Translations under genes and position numbers: made by a program
The notes under the pieces: model-generated
Databases searched by the model: none
Seen by the model: the letters and a program-made list of their open reading frames with translations, nothing else
Told to the model about the DNA's origin: nothing
Part shown: piece by piece, positions 33,181-43,800 of the stretch
Layout: each line of letters begins with the position of its first letter
Position numbering within the stretch: the stretch's first letter is position 1
DNA from: Siphonodentalium dalli
Lineage: Eukaryota > Mollusca > Scaphopoda > Gadilida > Siphonodentaliidae
Direction of reading: 5' to 3'
Assembly (NCBI GenBank): GCA_032622095.1
Contig: CP136063.1
Location: forward strand, 25,546,987 to 25,610,986
DNA: 64,000 nucleotides

Positions 33181-33670
33181 TCACCACCCTCTCGTGAGTC
33201 CCGCTCGGTTATTGGAAATTGAATATACGTAAATTCCCTCTTAAAGTTACTCAATCCGATTCGATGGTCCCCATATAATCAGATTCCAACAAACATTTTT
33301 AGAAATTCCGCTTCAGTTATCAGAATCATTTAATTGCCCAAAAATAATACTAACCACTTTCAACTATAGTATAAAATTGACGGAAACGTGTTATTTATCA
33401 ACATGTTGTTCGACGATATTTGTCATTATTTACAGAAAGCCTCTTGATTTTTGGAGTTATCCATTTTCATCGGCAATTTGGCTCGTCGCTGTTTACTGGG
33501 CCACTAATAAATCTCGATTATGACAAATAATATATTTCAAAAATTGATGTCTAATAACTCTGAACTTTGATAGGTGGGTTCCTCGACTCGAATCGAATAT
33601 CTTTTACCCCCGAATCCAAATAAATAGTAATTGATGGGCGCTTAATAGGATTATGCATCTTTAATTGCAG
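33181..33670. other. Intron stretch before ILEI exon c
   Basis: No gene. It ends in the acceptor CTTTAATTGCAG. Confidence 0.4.
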
Positions 33671-33794
33671 GACTCAATTGTATTCACTACATTAAATAAA
33701 GCATTTACAAGTTACATGGCAACAAATTACCATACAGTGCTGCTGGGAGGAACAGCGTTCCGGGATAACTGGATGCTTGTTGCAATCAAAGGAG
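33671..33794 (+). CDS. FAM3/ILEI-like domain, exon c
   Basis: A 124-bp exon starting in phase 0 after TTAATTGCAG and ending in phase 1 at AAAGGAG/GTTTGT. It reads DSIVFTTLNKAFTSYM, then LLGGTAFRDNWMLVAIKG. The 'G...FRDNW..V..KG' stretch is the most diagnostic part of the ILEI domain. The frame stays open past the donor, but the residues after it no longer resemble the family. Splicing to exon d through the split codon G|TC restores the expected 'KG.GNP.E' continuation. Confidence 0.9.
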
Positions 33795-34259
33795 GTTTGT
33801 TGAGGTCAATCAACTCAGACCGCTTATATTCCGACATATTGCTGAGATCCAAACAAAAACTACTGGACATTTTCAATAATGATTTCATCTTAATATACCC
33901 ATGCAGCATAAAACATTTGAGTAACGCATCTCATCTTTATCAGACTCTGAACAGTTGGTCTATGTCTGATTCTGTTCTCTTCTTGAGAATTGAATAACAC
34001 ATGGGTTACAGTAGCAATAGTATATCCGCAGGGATGGCGCTGAACCAAAATGTCCTCTAGCGAAATTTGTTTTCCAAATGTCATTGTTTTTTTGCCAAAT
34101 TTCAAAGGGACTTCCCGAATTGAATGGAGGGTCCATATTTTAGGGGGTCTTTATTTAGGAATTTAGGAAAATCCACACAAAATAAATGCTTTCGATGCAT
34201 TAGTATTATTAATATAATTATATCGCTGTAGAATTGTTACAAATTAAAAGTTCACTCTT
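33795..34259. other. Start of the 12.5-kb intron, unannotated
   Basis: Donor GTTTGT, then sequence without recognisable genes. Confidence 0.4.
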
Positions 34260-34610
34260 AAGAGTTATTTGTAACCAACTGGTTTTTATTGGTTCTTCAG
34301 CTATTCCCGTATAGTAACTAAAGTAGAGAACCATTTGGTTCTTGGTAGCCATAGTACCAGTTGGCTCTAGACCAGTTGGAACCAACATAAAACCAAATAA
34401 TTAGTTTCTTGGTTCCCCATGGTGAACCAATTTGTGAACCAGTGGGTTCTGAACACGATTTTTGATTATTTGTGTATCACCTATTTTTTGGTTATTATTA
34501 AACCCAAATCACTGATTACTAGAGCAAAATTTCTTCATATTGGTTACAAGTCGGTTATAAATCGATTCTACAGACCAACAAAATGCACGGAGAACCAGTT
34601 GATTCCAAAT
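34260..34610. repeat. Degenerate AACCA / TGGTT rich stretch
   Basis: Words such as AACCAACTGGTT, TTGGTTCTTGG, CCAGTTGGAACCAAC and GTGAACCAGTGGGTTC recur every 15-40 bases on both strands. No fixed period is evident. Confidence 0.5.
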
Positions 34611-34643
34611 ACTATTTAGTTTGTATATGTCATATTATATTTA

Positions 34644-34789
34644 GGAGATAAACATACCCTGTTGAGTTGTACATTCTGGGATTCGAGCATGAAAACAGTT
34701 TGTGAACGAGCCGGCTTGCCGGCGAGTTCACAAACTGTTTTCATGCTCGAATCCCAGAATGTACAACGAAACAGGGTACGTTTATCTCC
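34644..34789. repeat. Snapback palindrome with GGAGATAAAC ends
   Basis: The arms are about 60 bp and nearly perfect, with ACATTCTGGGATTCGAGCAT in one arm and its complement in the other. The centre is GAGCCGGCTTGCCGGCGA. It has no target duplication that I can see. Confidence 0.9.
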
Positions 34790-34959
34790 ATTGTAATTCA
34801 ATCTAGCAGGGAATTTGCAAAAAAACTGTATAAAAAGTACCATTTAGTCATTTTCATGACACGAATCGAGACTTTCATTTCGCCGTTGTCACCGTGCACA
34901 AATCATTGGGTGTGTCCATTGCGTTACTCGGAACACTGCCCCGTAACCATTTCCTGTGG

Positions 34960-35165
34960 GGCGGGTTGGCTCGTTTCGCTACTCCGTTCTGCGCCGATCA
35001 AATTGTACCGTACCACATTCAGATTTGATGCACCCTGAAGCGGCCGATGAACGGTATCTATAGACAACAGCGCGCGGGTGTGCTCGTTTCGCTACTCGTT
35101 CTGCGCCGATTACATTTGACCGTGCTACATTCAGATTTGATGCACGCTGAAGCGGCCGATGTCGG
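34960..35165. repeat. Tandem duplication of about 110 bp
   Basis: TCGTTTCGCTACTC(C)GTTCTGCGCCGAT and TTCAGATTTGATGCAC(C/G)CTGAAGCGGCCGATG occur in the same order near 34972-35048 and 35087-35162. Confidence 0.8.
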
Positions 35166-35399
35166 TGAATCGAAAACGGAAGTTAGCCGCTCTCGGCCAA
35201 TCAGAATGCTTGATTTTAGTGACAAATACTCAATTGAATTACAATGACTGTTTTATCGGTGTTTGAAGCAAAGAGCCACACACTAATCCGTGTTCATTAA
35301 CATTCGGCATGATACTATTTCATGTCATATAGCTTGAGTATATACAGTCACTAATATGCATTGTTACACTGACTACGTGTATAGCACTCATTACCCGAA

Positions 35400-35841
35400 C
35401 AAACCTGAGTTTAGTGTGTCTGTCATTTGCAGAATGAAGTCCCCAGAGGGTGAATTTAGTGACGCTATTCCACATAGCGGGCTAGCATCACTAAATTCAA
35501 CCTCGGGGACCTCAATCTGCTTAGATCTCATCTTCTCTGGAAAGTTGTTTCTTTATTATCAAATTACTATAGATACTTCTTCCCTTAGATTCTATTTAGT
35601 TTAGTTTCTCTATATCCCCAAATTGGCAGACGACCTCATTGCATACTCGAGGTTCTCAATGGGTGTCCATCACAATATTCACCATTAGGGAACTTTAATC
35701 TGAGCCTATGTCTCCCATAGCAGATGAGGCCATGCTGAATGAGGTCCCCAGAGGATTAATTTGGTACGCGGGATAGCGTCACTAAATACACCCTCTGGGG
35801 ACCTCATTTTGCAAATGACAGGCACACTAAACTCAGGCTTG
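35400..35841. mobile_element. Nested foldback element, hAT-like, copy 1
   Basis: A 442-bp element whose ends read CAAACCTGAGTTTAGTGTG and, reversed, CAAGCCTGAGTTTAGTGTG. It is flanked by TACCCGAA and GACCCGAA, an 8-bp target duplication with one mismatch. Each terminal arm is itself a hairpin (about 35429-35520 and 35736-35812) built from GAGGTCCCCAGAGGGT(G) and AGTGACGCT blocks. No transposase is present. Confidence 0.8.
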
Positions 35842-36141
35842 GACCCGAACTGACACAGGACTAACTATACAACAATCTTATCATTACTGCTGTTTCGTGC
35901 AAAGTTACGCACTTTCGCTATAATACGGATGCGATGCAGTTGATGGGCGAATGTGTGTCACGTGATCAGCGAATGTATCTCACTGGGAAAATAAGGCCAT
36001 ATTAAAATAATGAGATCCAAAAACAAGGAATGAAAAGGTTTAAAAAGACACATTCGTGTAATCAGCTACTAAAACAAATAATCCGATGGGGGTATGAATC
36101 CTGTGTAAACGCGAACCCATTGTTTAACCGAAACCGGTCAA

Positions 36142-36354
36142 ATGGCCGAGAAATACCAAGGGTGCCCCTTTCAAACCAATCCGGGCTGCGGCTATTTTGG
36201 ATCGGGTGAGCACGTGGAGTGTGTGAAAAGGGTGTGTTGGAACTGCATATGTGAGGCTACACAAATCCTAATAGGAAGAGATCGACTGGATGATCATTAC
36301 GCACCAATCCCAGGCATATATGCACTGCTGACACAAGTGCCGGACCTCAGTTAA
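36142..36354 (+). CDS. Small cysteine-rich open frame, unidentified
   Basis: 70 codons from ATG 36142 to TAA. The peptide has CPFQTNPGCGYFGSGEH, then CVKRVCWNCICEATQ, with seven cysteines in its first half, and then a hydrophilic tail. It could be a small zinc-binding protein, an exon or chance. No neighbouring exon, promoter or polyA signal was found and I do not recognise the family. It lies within the proposed long ILEI intron on the same strand. Confidence 0.3.
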   Translation: MAEKYQGCPFQTNPGCGYFGSGEHVECVKRVCWNCICEATQILIGRDRLDDHYAPIPGIYALLTQVPDLS

Positions 36355-36769
36355 TTATTGGGCTAAGATAGAATGAGCTGTGGTAGGCGTTGTATAAGTA
36401 AACATCAGAATAAAACAATTAATGTGGGATAATCGCTTATATACTGAATCAAAGTAAAGATATGTTTGAACTCAAATTACTTTATTACCTCCAAAAATGG
36501 TAATGTGAATTTATATTAAATTCCAGCTATTTTTCCCATTTCACCGCGGAAGTTCATAATTTACATAGCATGAATAAAACTCAATTTAATACATGTAGCC
36601 TCATTGCCATTCATAGATAGACCGGATATAAACAAATATATTAGAGTGGCACACATGATACACGACATGATACACGACATGATACACGCCGAATTCCTTG
36701 GTGACTACATTCAAAGCAGCGATGGCCCTGAAAATAGTAAATTTCTCAATTAAAGTCTTGATATTTATA
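36355..36769. other. Unannotated stretch with a small 13-bp repeat
   Basis: ACATGATACACG occurs three times near 36652-36690. Nothing else is seen. Confidence 0.5.
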
Positions 36770-36970
36770 TGAGAACGCTGTCAATATCACGGGATTAATC
36801 CCTTACAAACTTGAGAAATCACTCAGGTGTCCATCCTCATATCACAAATCGTATACATGTATTTATATATTAAAGTTATGATATTCTGTAAAGGATCGCT
36901 ATCAATATCACGGGGTAAATCCCTTACAAACTTCAGAAATCACTCAGATGTCCAACCTCAGCTCGGAAAA
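36770..36970. repeat. Tandem duplication of about 115 bp
   Basis: TATCACGGG(A/G)T(T/A)AATCCCTTAC followed by AAACTT(G/C)AGAAATCACTCAG occurs near 36784 and 36906. Confidence 0.85.
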
Positions 36971-37016
36971 TATTATTTGTTTATTATTACTGTATCGTAC
37001 AGGCCGATGAACTGAT

Positions 37017-37553
37017 TTAAAGATGGATTATCTCTTTAAATAACAAATTTGAAATAGTTGCGTGGGTATAAAATAATAAATATGAACTGAAGACCCCTGT
37101 CCGGAAAGGCTTCTATCAATTAATATTGATTTTATTTCGAATATTTTATTGGGCCCGTTTATTTGGCTATTTTAGAACAGGCCATTCGGGTGATACCATA
37201 TAGCGATATAGAACATTAGGCCATTCCTATGGCTACGTACCCAACGGCAAATGTCCCAGATTGATTGGTTGTATTGTTTTATTTCATAGATATAAGCGAC
37301 AATGAGTATAATGAACGTTTATTTGTGACAAAATCTGACAAAATTACACAATAAAATGTCTGGTCTCTGTAAACAGTAACCACTATTGTTCGTTAGCTAA
37401 ACAATCACACCTTTTTAGGCCAGAAAATATTCGAAATAAAATTAATATTAACCAATAAAAGCATTTCCAGACAGGAGTCCTCGATTCAGATCTAATATTA
37501 TATACCCCGGTAACTATACAATACATGTTTACAAAGAGATAATCCACCTTTAA
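37017..37553 (+). mobile_element. TTAA-flanked MITE, copy D
   Basis: A 537-bp element, beginning TTAAAGATGGATTATCTC and ending GAGATAATCCACCTTTAA, close in sequence to copies A and B. Its right end abuts the 25-bp satellite directly. Confidence 0.85.
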
Positions 37554-38050
37554 CCATGCCAAGTCGGCCCACATTGAACCATGCCAAGTCGGCCCACATT
37601 GAACCATGCCAAGTCGGCCCACATTGAACTATGCCAAGTCGGCCCACATTGAACCATGCCAAGTCGTCCCACATTGAACCATGCCAAGTCGGCCCACATT
37701 GAACCATGCCAAGTCGGCCCAAATTTAACCATGCCAAGTCGGCCCACATTGAACCTTGCCAAGTCGGCCCACATTGAACCATGCCAAGTCGGCCCACATT
37801 GAACCATGCCAAGTCGGCCCACATTGAACCATGCCAAGTCGGCCCACATTGAACCATGCCAAGTCGGCCCACATTGAACCATGCCAAGTCGGCCCACATT
37901 GAACCATGCCAAGTCGGCCCATATTGAACCATGCCAAGTCGGCCCACGTTGAACCATGCCAAGTCGGCCCACATTGAACCATGCCAAGTCGGCCCACATT
38001 GAACCATGCCAAGTCGGCCCACATTGAACCATGCCAAGTCGGCCCACATT
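37554..38050. repeat. 25-bp satellite array, about 20 units
   Basis: The unit begins CCATGCCAAGTCGGCCCACA and ends TTGAA, almost without variation; the few changes include CTATGCC, GTCGTCCC and ACGTTGAA. Open frames on the minus strand (WADLAWFN, GRLGMVQ, GPTWHGSM) exist in all three frames because 25 is one more than a multiple of three and the unit has no minus-strand stop. Confidence 0.97.
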
Positions 38051-38096
38051 GGTTAGGGTTGGGGGAGACCTATTATTTGTATAATAATTCTGGACT

Positions 38097-38623
38097 TTAA
38101 AGGTGTATTATCTCTTTGTAAACATGTATTGTATAGTTACCGGGGTATAAAATATTAGATCCGGGTCGAAGACTCCTGTCCGGAAATGCTTGTATCGATT
38201 AATATTGATTTTATTTCAAATATTTTCTGGTCTAAAAAGGTGTGGTTGTTTAGCTATCGAACAATAGTAGTTACTTTTAACAGAGACCAGACATTTTATT
38301 GCGTAATTTTTTCACAAATAAACGTTAATTATACTCATTATCGCTTATAACTATGGAAAAAACAATACAACCAATCAATCTGAGACATTTGACGTTCGTT
38401 ACGAAGCGATAGGAACAGCCTAATGCTCTCTATCGCTATATGGTATCACCCGAATGGTCTGTTCTAAAAATAGACACATAAACGGTCCCAATTAAATATT
38501 CGAAATAAAATCAATATTAATCGATATAAGCCTTTCCGGACAGGGGTCTTCAGTTCATATTTATTATTTTATACCCACGCAACTATTTCAAATTTGTTAT
38601 TTAAAGAGATAATCCATCTTTAA
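38097..38623 (-). mobile_element. TTAA-flanked MITE, copy E (inverted)
   Basis: A 527-bp element in the opposite orientation to copy D, from TTAAAGGTGTATTATCTC to GAGATAATCCATCTTTAA. Together with copy D it encloses the 25-bp satellite, making an inverted structure of about 1.6 kb. Confidence 0.85.
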
Positions 38624-39141
38624 ATTAATGTAAATGGTGTTTGTTTTCTGGTTCCGATGTTACTTAGACTTTTATGTGTAGCTATTTACGCAAGATATTG
38701 CAATTTAGCGACGACAGTATCATAATACCACCACAGACAAGAGTGTTAAAAATACAAGAAGCTGAGAAGTGTTTGAATGGCATTGAATTGATTTCATTAA
38801 TTAATTCCATGATACAAGCTGCTAAAATTTGCTAAACCTTTGTATACTAAATAAATTCCCGTCATTTGTAATAAAAGTATACATTGGAATAGTCATATCA
38901 GGATGGGTTATCAGAAACAAATAATCAAATGACAGATGATAATATGATCACACGTAAACGTAATTTGCGCCCGCGTATTGATCTATATGAAATAAGCGCA
39001 GAAGGAGTCCTATTTATTGGAAGGAACAGTTTTAGATCATGCCATGACTGGGAACTTTATATCATTGAAAAAACAACACATGAATATATTTCAACGCAGA
39101 GAAAAACTGAATTAATTTTAAATAGCATAGGCCTAACACAT
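38624..39141. other. Unannotated intron stretch
   Basis: No gene or repeat of note. Confidence 0.4.
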
Positions 39142-39149
39142 CACTCAAG

Positions 39150-39643
39150 CAAGCCTGCAAATAGCGTGTTTGTCATTTGCAGAATGAGGTCCAGAGAGGG
39201 TGAATTTAGTGATGCTACCCAGCATAGCGGGCTAGCATAACTAAATTCACCCTCTGGGGACCTCATTCTGCTTAGGCCTCATCTTCTGTGAAGTAACTAT
39301 GGTATCAAATTAACATTGTTTTTAGTTACGTTTTCCCATCTGGGAAGTTTCTATATCCCCTAATTTGCAGAAGATAAAATCCATAATCGAGGCTCCAAAT
39401 GGGTGAACATCACCAACTTCAACTGGGGAACTTCAATCTGATCCTAGGACTGTCATAGCCATTATCCAATAAACTATATATCTATCTATCTATCTATCTA
39501 GCAGTTGAGAGCCCTACGCAGAATGAGGTCCACATAGGGTAAATTTAGTGATGATTGCCCACTATGCATGCGGTGTAGCGTCACTAAATTCACCCTCTGG
39601 GGACCTCATTCTGCAAATGACAGACACGCTATTTGCAGGCTTG
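39150..39643. mobile_element. Nested foldback element, hAT-like, copy 2
   Basis: A 494-bp element with ends CAAGCCTGCAAATAGCGTG and its reverse complement. It is flanked on both sides by a perfect 8-bp duplication, CACTCAAG (39142-39149 and 39644-39651), the hAT superfamily size. Each arm forms its own hairpin from GAATGAGGTCC and AGTGATGCTA / AGCGTCACTAAATTC blocks. The middle carries an (ATCT)n microsatellite near 39476-39500. It has no ORF for a transposase. Confidence 0.92.
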
Positions 39644-40107
39644 CACTCAAGTCTATATAGGCCCATCAGATGAGGGAAGCAATCCCCAGTGATCCCTAGC
39701 TACCGGTACCTTTTATGACCATGGAAATGGTATAGATCTGTACAGGATATGTCTCTTTTATAAAATGTAATAGATCTCTGGGATGGAGACACAAATTCTT
39801 AGGGACAGGGATGCTGATAATATGAAAATAAGGTTTTCCCCTACTTCTATTCAATAAGTACATGTACACCACGAGGGAAGCAAGCCCCCAGTAACCCCTA
39901 ATTCCCCTTCTATGACCATGGAAATGGTATATATAAAATATACTAGAGCTCTGGGAATGAGGCACCAATTTTGGGACACCAGAGACAGAGATGCTTTTGA
40001 CTTTTCAACTTTCGAGTCTGTATGGGCTACTACTATGGGCCCATAATAATATACTATGAGATGGACTCCATCATTCACAATTAGAGGGAAGTAAAGGAGT
40101 AGTAGGT
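39644..40107. other. Unannotated stretch with a diverged internal duplication
   Basis: ATGACCATGGAAATGGTATA occurs near 39715 and 39912 in similar surroundings (GAGGGAAGCAA.CCCCAGT before it), so about 200 bp is duplicated. Confidence 0.55.
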
Positions 40108-40279
40108 ATTTGCGCTTAAGCGCAAATCCTTTACACTTAAGCGCAAATGATTCTCGCTTAAACGCAAACAAATTGATATACACATATTTGTGCTTAAGCG
40201 CAAATGACATTCTCTTAAGCCCAAAGTATTTATGCTTAAGCTCAAATATTTGCGCTTAATATTTGTGCTTGAGCGAAAA
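40108..40279. repeat. Cluster of TTTGCGCTTAAGCGCAAA palindromes
   Basis: A perfect 20-bp palindrome, ATTTGCGCTTAAGCGCAAAT, is followed by about seven degenerate copies every 20-35 bases, each centred on CTTAAG or a one-base variant. Confidence 0.9.
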
Positions 40280-41803
40280 TAAATAATAAATGTGAAAAGG
40301 GCCTCCCATAGTAAGAGGGGACTCTAAGTTTCTTGAACATTGAAATTCCCTTTGTTTGAGAATTTGTACATGTTTATATTGAATATTCTCAGTAAATAAT
40401 TATTCTGTGTGTTTCAAAAGAAATCAGAATAAATTGTTATTGTTTTTAAGTATTGGTTATAGATAACAGTTAATTAGATTGACTCCCCTCTTCCCAGATG
40501 CATCCTTACTGTGGAAGACCAATCGCCCAGGCGATTCACCCAGGTATGTTGGATGGCTCAAACGACTTTTCCCACCACAATGGCCAGTTTGTACCCTTGA
40601 TTTGAATGACACATTTAATTGTTTTGTACAATGTTTTTGGTCATTTCACACCATATATTGGTATGTTTCGTTGATTCCCAAAAATGATGAATGGTCATTC
40701 GTACATGTATGTGAAAAATTATTTTAATCGTGTTAACTTAATGAAAGTGAACATGATCATGATTTAACGTTCGTGACAATGACAACCCGACATTTACATG
40801 TTAACATATTTCTTTGGCTTTGGGGTAAAACATTTGATTTGAGTTGAGGAACCCACCCATCAAAGCTGAGAGTGATCAGATATCGATTTTTGAAATCTAT
40901 TATTTTTCACCTTCGATAATTTTGAGTGGCCCAATAAAAAGTCGAAAAAGGACCGATGAAGATGGATAACTCAAAAAGCAAGTGGCTTTTGTTGTGTCAG
41001 ATATTTGACAAACCCGCAAAATATAATTGAACAAAATATTGATAAATAACAGGTTTTGGGCAATTGTATACTATATTTGACTGGTTAGCAATATTTTTGG
41101 GGCATTAATCGATTATGGTAAACGAAGTGGCATTTCAAAAAATGGTGTTGTTGTTGAAATATGACAATATGGGAACTATCGAATCGGACTGAGTACCTTT
41201 AATGTCATTTTTTTTTAAATACTACCGGTCTACTCAAAGGTACGAATTGTCAAAATGATACAGGAACTGGTATGAAATGTCCAGAACCCTGGTGCGAAAC
41301 ATTTCTATGTCAAACTTCCATGGTATGAAATGCCAGCAACCTATTCATCCATTGCACATTATCATTGGGGAGGGGTCCACCTTGATACTGGTATGTTCCG
41401 ACAGCACCCCCTTGGAAGGAAGTTTCCTACAGATGGCTACAGGGTACATGTATATCGGTCCAAAATTTGTTCGAAAATTATTAATTAGATATAACATTTT
41501 TGCACGATATGGCCTGTTATCAAACTCCATTTGTACTTGGGTGAATATCACTTCAATTTGCCCTAAATCGAGTAATATCACTTTACGACATCACTAATTA
41601 AAAGTAATACATGTATGATTTTATGACATCACGATCTGAGTAATACACGGTATGGCTTTGACATGGTGCAATTCTATTTCACTGTTAGAATAGGCATAGA
41701 TACCAATTTTTTGTGATGTCACTCATTAGAAAAAGTTGTCAATATTACACTGTTACTAAGAGGCGAACTATCGTAATTAATAGATACATGTAGGTTATTA
41801 CTT
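40280..41803. other. Unannotated intron stretch
   Basis: GGTATGAAATG(T/C)CCAG-like words recur near 41269 and 41320. No gene is supported. Confidence 0.35.
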
Positions 41804-41923
41804 GGTTGGTTTGATATTATAGGCCCGATTTCAGTCATCAGTAGCCTCATATCAGCCTTCGACGTCAGGCTGGTTGTGATATGAGGTTACCTCAGGGTGA
41901 TATAGGGCCTAATATCAAACCAA
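41804..41923. repeat. Imperfect hairpin
   Basis: GTTGGTTTGATATTATAGG faces CCTAATATCAAACCAAC, with inner arms GCCTCATATCA and TGATATGAGGT around a loop containing GACGTC. Confidence 0.8.
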
Positions 41924-42829
41924 CGATGTTGGCGCTGCTAGTCCACAGGGCCACTGTCTGGTTGTTCCCCTTGCCGAGGAGATATAAATGGGAAAAGGAC
42001 GTTTTGTATCGTCTTAAGTCATTTCGTACCATATTTTTTGTAGTTTCGTACCATATTTTTGGTAGTTTCATACCTTATTGTTTGGTCGTTTCATACCATG
42101 TAGGAAATCAATTGGTCATTTCGTACCATGTTACTACATGTATGTCACACCATATGGAAACAAATAAATGATTTTCTACAAAGTACGAAATAAAAAAAAG
42201 TAACCAAACAATCCGGTACCGTACCGGTATGTAAAACCAAAAATTATGGTATGGATTACTATGGAACAACCATGGTTATGGTATCGAATACTGAAATAAT
42301 GAAGAAGTCACTGCAGTTGTATATATCATTTATGTGGTCACAATATATGCATGTATAATGCAACCTGTAAGTTGACATGACCTCTGTTCTAGTTGGCTTA
42401 TGATTGAGTTCTGAGGTGCTCTTCGCACTGTCAGGTTTACTTGATCAATACTCCAGCAATGTTCAGAATCCTATTCCACGACGCTCGTATGAAACGTCTA
42501 GAAAATAGAATCCATATTTAATAAATCCTTCAGACATTCAATATTACCGATCGCCTGAATCAACATCTGACTGTTCGAAGCGGTTCCACTCAATGGTTGT
42601 TTTCAGAAGAAGTCGTCGCAATGTAGATCGAACGATTATCTTACGGTGTTAGAAATGTTGTTGTTGTTATTGTTGACATAATAATATTCATACTGCTGTT
42701 GTTAGTACTTGTCGAACACATCCTAAGTTCTCCACCGGATTTTGACAGACAATCCCTGCATCTGGATCTGGATCTGGATGGTGTACGGCGTATGATCCTC
42801 GCGGATGTGTAGAACGCCGGGAGAGAGAA
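41924..42829. other. Stretch with a repeated TTTCGTACCATATTTTT word
   Basis: Between about 42020 and 42140 the word TTTC(G/A)TACCAT occurs five times at spacings of 20-45 bases. A GGATCT run sits near 42757. No gene is seen. Confidence 0.5.
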
Positions 42830-43165
42830 TTATGTTCTTTGCGGGACTGTTGAGTTGTCCGCTGCTGTTCTATTTTGAATTTCGCATGCGTCCATCTCGT
42901 TTAGAGTGTACAACTGAATAATTGTCCGTGGGAAGAATGAATTTGAGTATTCAGCAGAGTTTGTCACCAGTGGCTCGTAGGACAGTGAATTATTACATTC
43001 CTGTTTTGAGACTATATTTGTGGCACTGAAATCTGCAAATGTCTTGGCTCGGATTTTTCTGCCCACCTTTTTTGGTTTAATTAAGCATTGAGTGTATACA
43101 GCCGACACCTGCCCCTTAGCCATCTTGTGAAAGAGCTCCAGCCTCTGGTCTTTCCTTCTTTCTAG
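42830..43165 (-). mobile_element. Non-LTR retrotransposon RT, C-terminal fragment
   Basis: On the minus strand a frame reads ERRKDQRLELFHKMAKGQV and later EYSNSFFPRTIIQ. 'L.ERR...RL.L..K' followed by 'Y..SFFPRTI..WN' is the usual end of many LINE reverse-transcriptase ORFs. The tail after FFPRTI is degraded. Only the last quarter of a typical ORF is present, as expected from 5' truncation. Confidence 0.75.
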
Positions 43166-43169
43166 CGTT

Positions 43170-43800
43170 CATTGATTTAAGAATTGTTCATTAGTTTGTA
43201 AACGGAAGCTAATAATTCTGTAGACTCGTCCATTAATTCTGCATTTTTAGTCATTAGTTTCACCGGAAATAGTTGATTCTGCTATTAGATATTGATTCGA
43301 ATACGAACGTTATTAATTTTGCATTGCATAATTTATATCTTTTAAATATAAGAATGACAATAAGGTCTATTAGTTTTATAACGATAATCATTTAGCGTGG
43401 GAAATAGTCTATTGGTTTGAAATATCTTTATTGATTAAGAAAACATGGCTATTGAAACGGAATGTACGTTTATTGAATATGCGCGAGTCTTACTAATTTT
43501 GTGTTGCTAGATATTAGTTGAACAATGAATACTATTAAATTAAAATAGAACATTAACTTTGCAACAGTCAACATTGATTATGATTCTATATTTATTAAAA
43601 CGGAACTGTCTCTTATTGAATCCAAGAACGATTATTGGTTTGGAAATGGAGTCTATTCGTTTGAAATAGATGGCCATTGATTAAGAAAATATGGCTATTG
43701 ATACGGAACCGTCTCTTATTGAATCCAAGAACGATTATTGGTTTGAAAATAGAGAATATTGGTTTGAAAATAGAGATTATTGTTTTCACAAACCACCATT
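43170..43800. repeat. Degenerate repeat rich in ATTGGTTTGAAA words
   Basis: A segment of about 100 bp (ACGGAAC(T/C)GTCTCTTATTGAA then CCAAGAACGATTATTGGTTTG) is present near 43603 and 43703. Looser TATTGGTTTGAAAATAGA copies precede and follow it. Confidence 0.7.

Noticed and set aside
32143-33232. Frames of 87-185 codons through the 16-bp and 82-bp arrays
   Set aside because: Repeat-derived; the same peptide phrases appear in different frames in successive units.
37498-38049. Minus-strand frames of 99-183 codons, GRLGMVQCGPTWHG type
   Set aside because: The 25-bp satellite has no minus-strand stops, so all three frames are open.
38050-38067. Telomere-like GGTTAGGGTTGGGG
   Set aside because: Only about one and a half TTAGGG units, too short to call an interstitial telomere.
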